DNA from: Firmicutes bacterium HGW-Firmicutes-1
GTDB lineage: Bacteria; Bacillota; Clostridia; Lachnospirales; Vallitaleaceae
Length of the DNA: 64,000 nt
Direction of reading: 5' to 3'
NCBI GenBank assembly: GCA_002841625.1
Contig: PHAG01000010.1
Coordinates: 122,135 to 186,134, forward strand
The position numbers and the translations under genes are program-made. Below are positions 63,544 to 64,000 of this stretch, one piece after another. The notes beneath the pieces were generated by a model. It was not told the origin of the DNA and did no database searches. It worked only from the letters and a program-made list of their open reading frames with translations. The first letter of the stretch is position 1, and each line of letters starts with the position of its first letter.

Positions 63544-64000
63544 GTGTTAGATACTAGCATTATGGAGAAGCTTACTGTGTTAACTGAGTCGGCTAAGTAT
63601 GACGTATCGTGTGCCTCTAGTGGTATTGAGAAAAGGAATAAGGGAGGCATTGGTAATTCTACGGCAGCGGGTATTTGTCATACTTGGGCAGCGGATGGCA
63701 GATGTGTTTCGTTGCTAAAGACACTATTAACAAATGATTGTATTTTTGATTGCGCTTACTGTGCAAACAGATCGAGTAATGATATTAAAAGAGTTAGTTT
63801 TACGGCGGAAGAGATTGCTACTTTGGTAATTGAGTTTTATAGAAGAAATTATATAGAGGGACTCTTTTTGAGTTCGGCTATTGAGGTGAGTCCAAATGCA
63901 ACTATGGAGAAGATTATTCAGACTTTAAAAATACTGAGGAATAGAGAAAGATTTTATGGGTATATTCATGTAAAAGCTATTCCAGGAGCTGATCCGGAGC
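63544..64000 (+). CDS. Radical SAM DNA modification/repair-type protein, N-terminal part
   Basis: GTG 63544, 6-7 bases after GGAGGTGG; the gene runs off the right edge (152 codons visible). The iron-sulfur motif is C-x3-C-x2-C at residues 66, 70 and 73 (CIFDCAYCANRSSND). The lead-in GGIGNSTAAGICHTW and GRCVSLLKTLLTN match the radical SAM family that is typically encoded next to a uracil-DNA-glycosylase-like partner. The SOS-like boxes upstream fit a DNA-repair role. Partner gene is outside the window. Confidence 0.85.
   Translation, partial: MLDTSIMEKLTVLTESAKYDVSCASSGIEKRNKGGIGNSTAAGICHTWAADGRCVSLLKTLLTNDCIFDCAYCANRSSNDIKRVSFTAEEIATLVIEFYRRNYIEGLFLSSAIEVSPNATMEKIIQTLKILRNRERFYGYIHVKAIPGADPE

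Overview
The window is AT-rich, with strong GGAGG-type ribosome sites, frequent TTG/GTG starts and many lipoproteins. With the gene content (sugar ABC operons, LacI regulators, chemotaxis, MTA/SAH nucleosidase, PIN-PhoH ATPase) this points to an anaerobic low-GC Firmicute of class Clostridia, possibly near Lachnospirales; the genus is a guess and is not claimed.

Region 1-3010 is the late end of a defective prophage: the end of a tape-measure gene, a tail-protein stub fused out of frame to the end of another gene (the baseplate/fibre genes are missing), a small membrane protein, an NlpC/P60-like endolysin with a stalk domain, and two holin-like proteins, closed by a terminator.

Region 3.3-23.8 kb is accessory DNA. 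It holds two paralogous orphan LytTR response regulators (one frameshifted), each behind the same promoter and a leader RNA that can fold as a terminator/antiterminator switch. It also holds a pair of related secreted proteins, and a 3.1 kb segment carrying an SLH-like/MACPF/MABP pore-forming-type protein between two direct repeats made of a tRNA-Lys(CTT) 3' half plus a terminator. Further along are an integrase fragment, a DUF2089 operon, several secreted proteins including an M23 peptidase, and an intact IS21-family element with a 7-bp target duplication. A ferritin-like protein and a stalk-domain lipoprotein close the region.

Region 23.8-32.4 kb carries small membrane proteins, a hemolysin III-family protein and a ribose/deoxyribose operon (LacI regulator, then deoC, a PfkB kinase, rbsD, rbsA, rbsC, rbsB). 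Two matching palindromic operators precede the regulator and the operon.

Region 32.4-44 kb carries an orphan galactitol-type PTS EIIC and a LacI regulator on the minus strand. Divergent from them is a sucrose-type operon: ABC binding protein, two permeases, GH32 invertase, ROK fructokinase, a GH13 amylosucrase-like enzyme and the MsmK-type ATPase.

Region 44-51 kb has an AraC regulator, two Gfo/Idh/MocA dehydrogenases around a TIM-barrel isomerase, and a lipoprotein with two tandem repeats next to an ApbE flavin transferase. Region 51-58 kb is chemotaxis: an MCP, a CheA with an inserted MshEN-like motif pair, and CheB, with a cluster of DnaA-box-like sites between MCP and cheA. Region 58-64 kb has a PIN-PhoH ATPase behind a leader peptide and terminator, a DUF885 lipoprotein, MTA/SAH nucleosidase, a membrane protein, a 142-bp inverted repeat, and the start of a radical SAM DNA-repair-type gene behind two SOS-like boxes.
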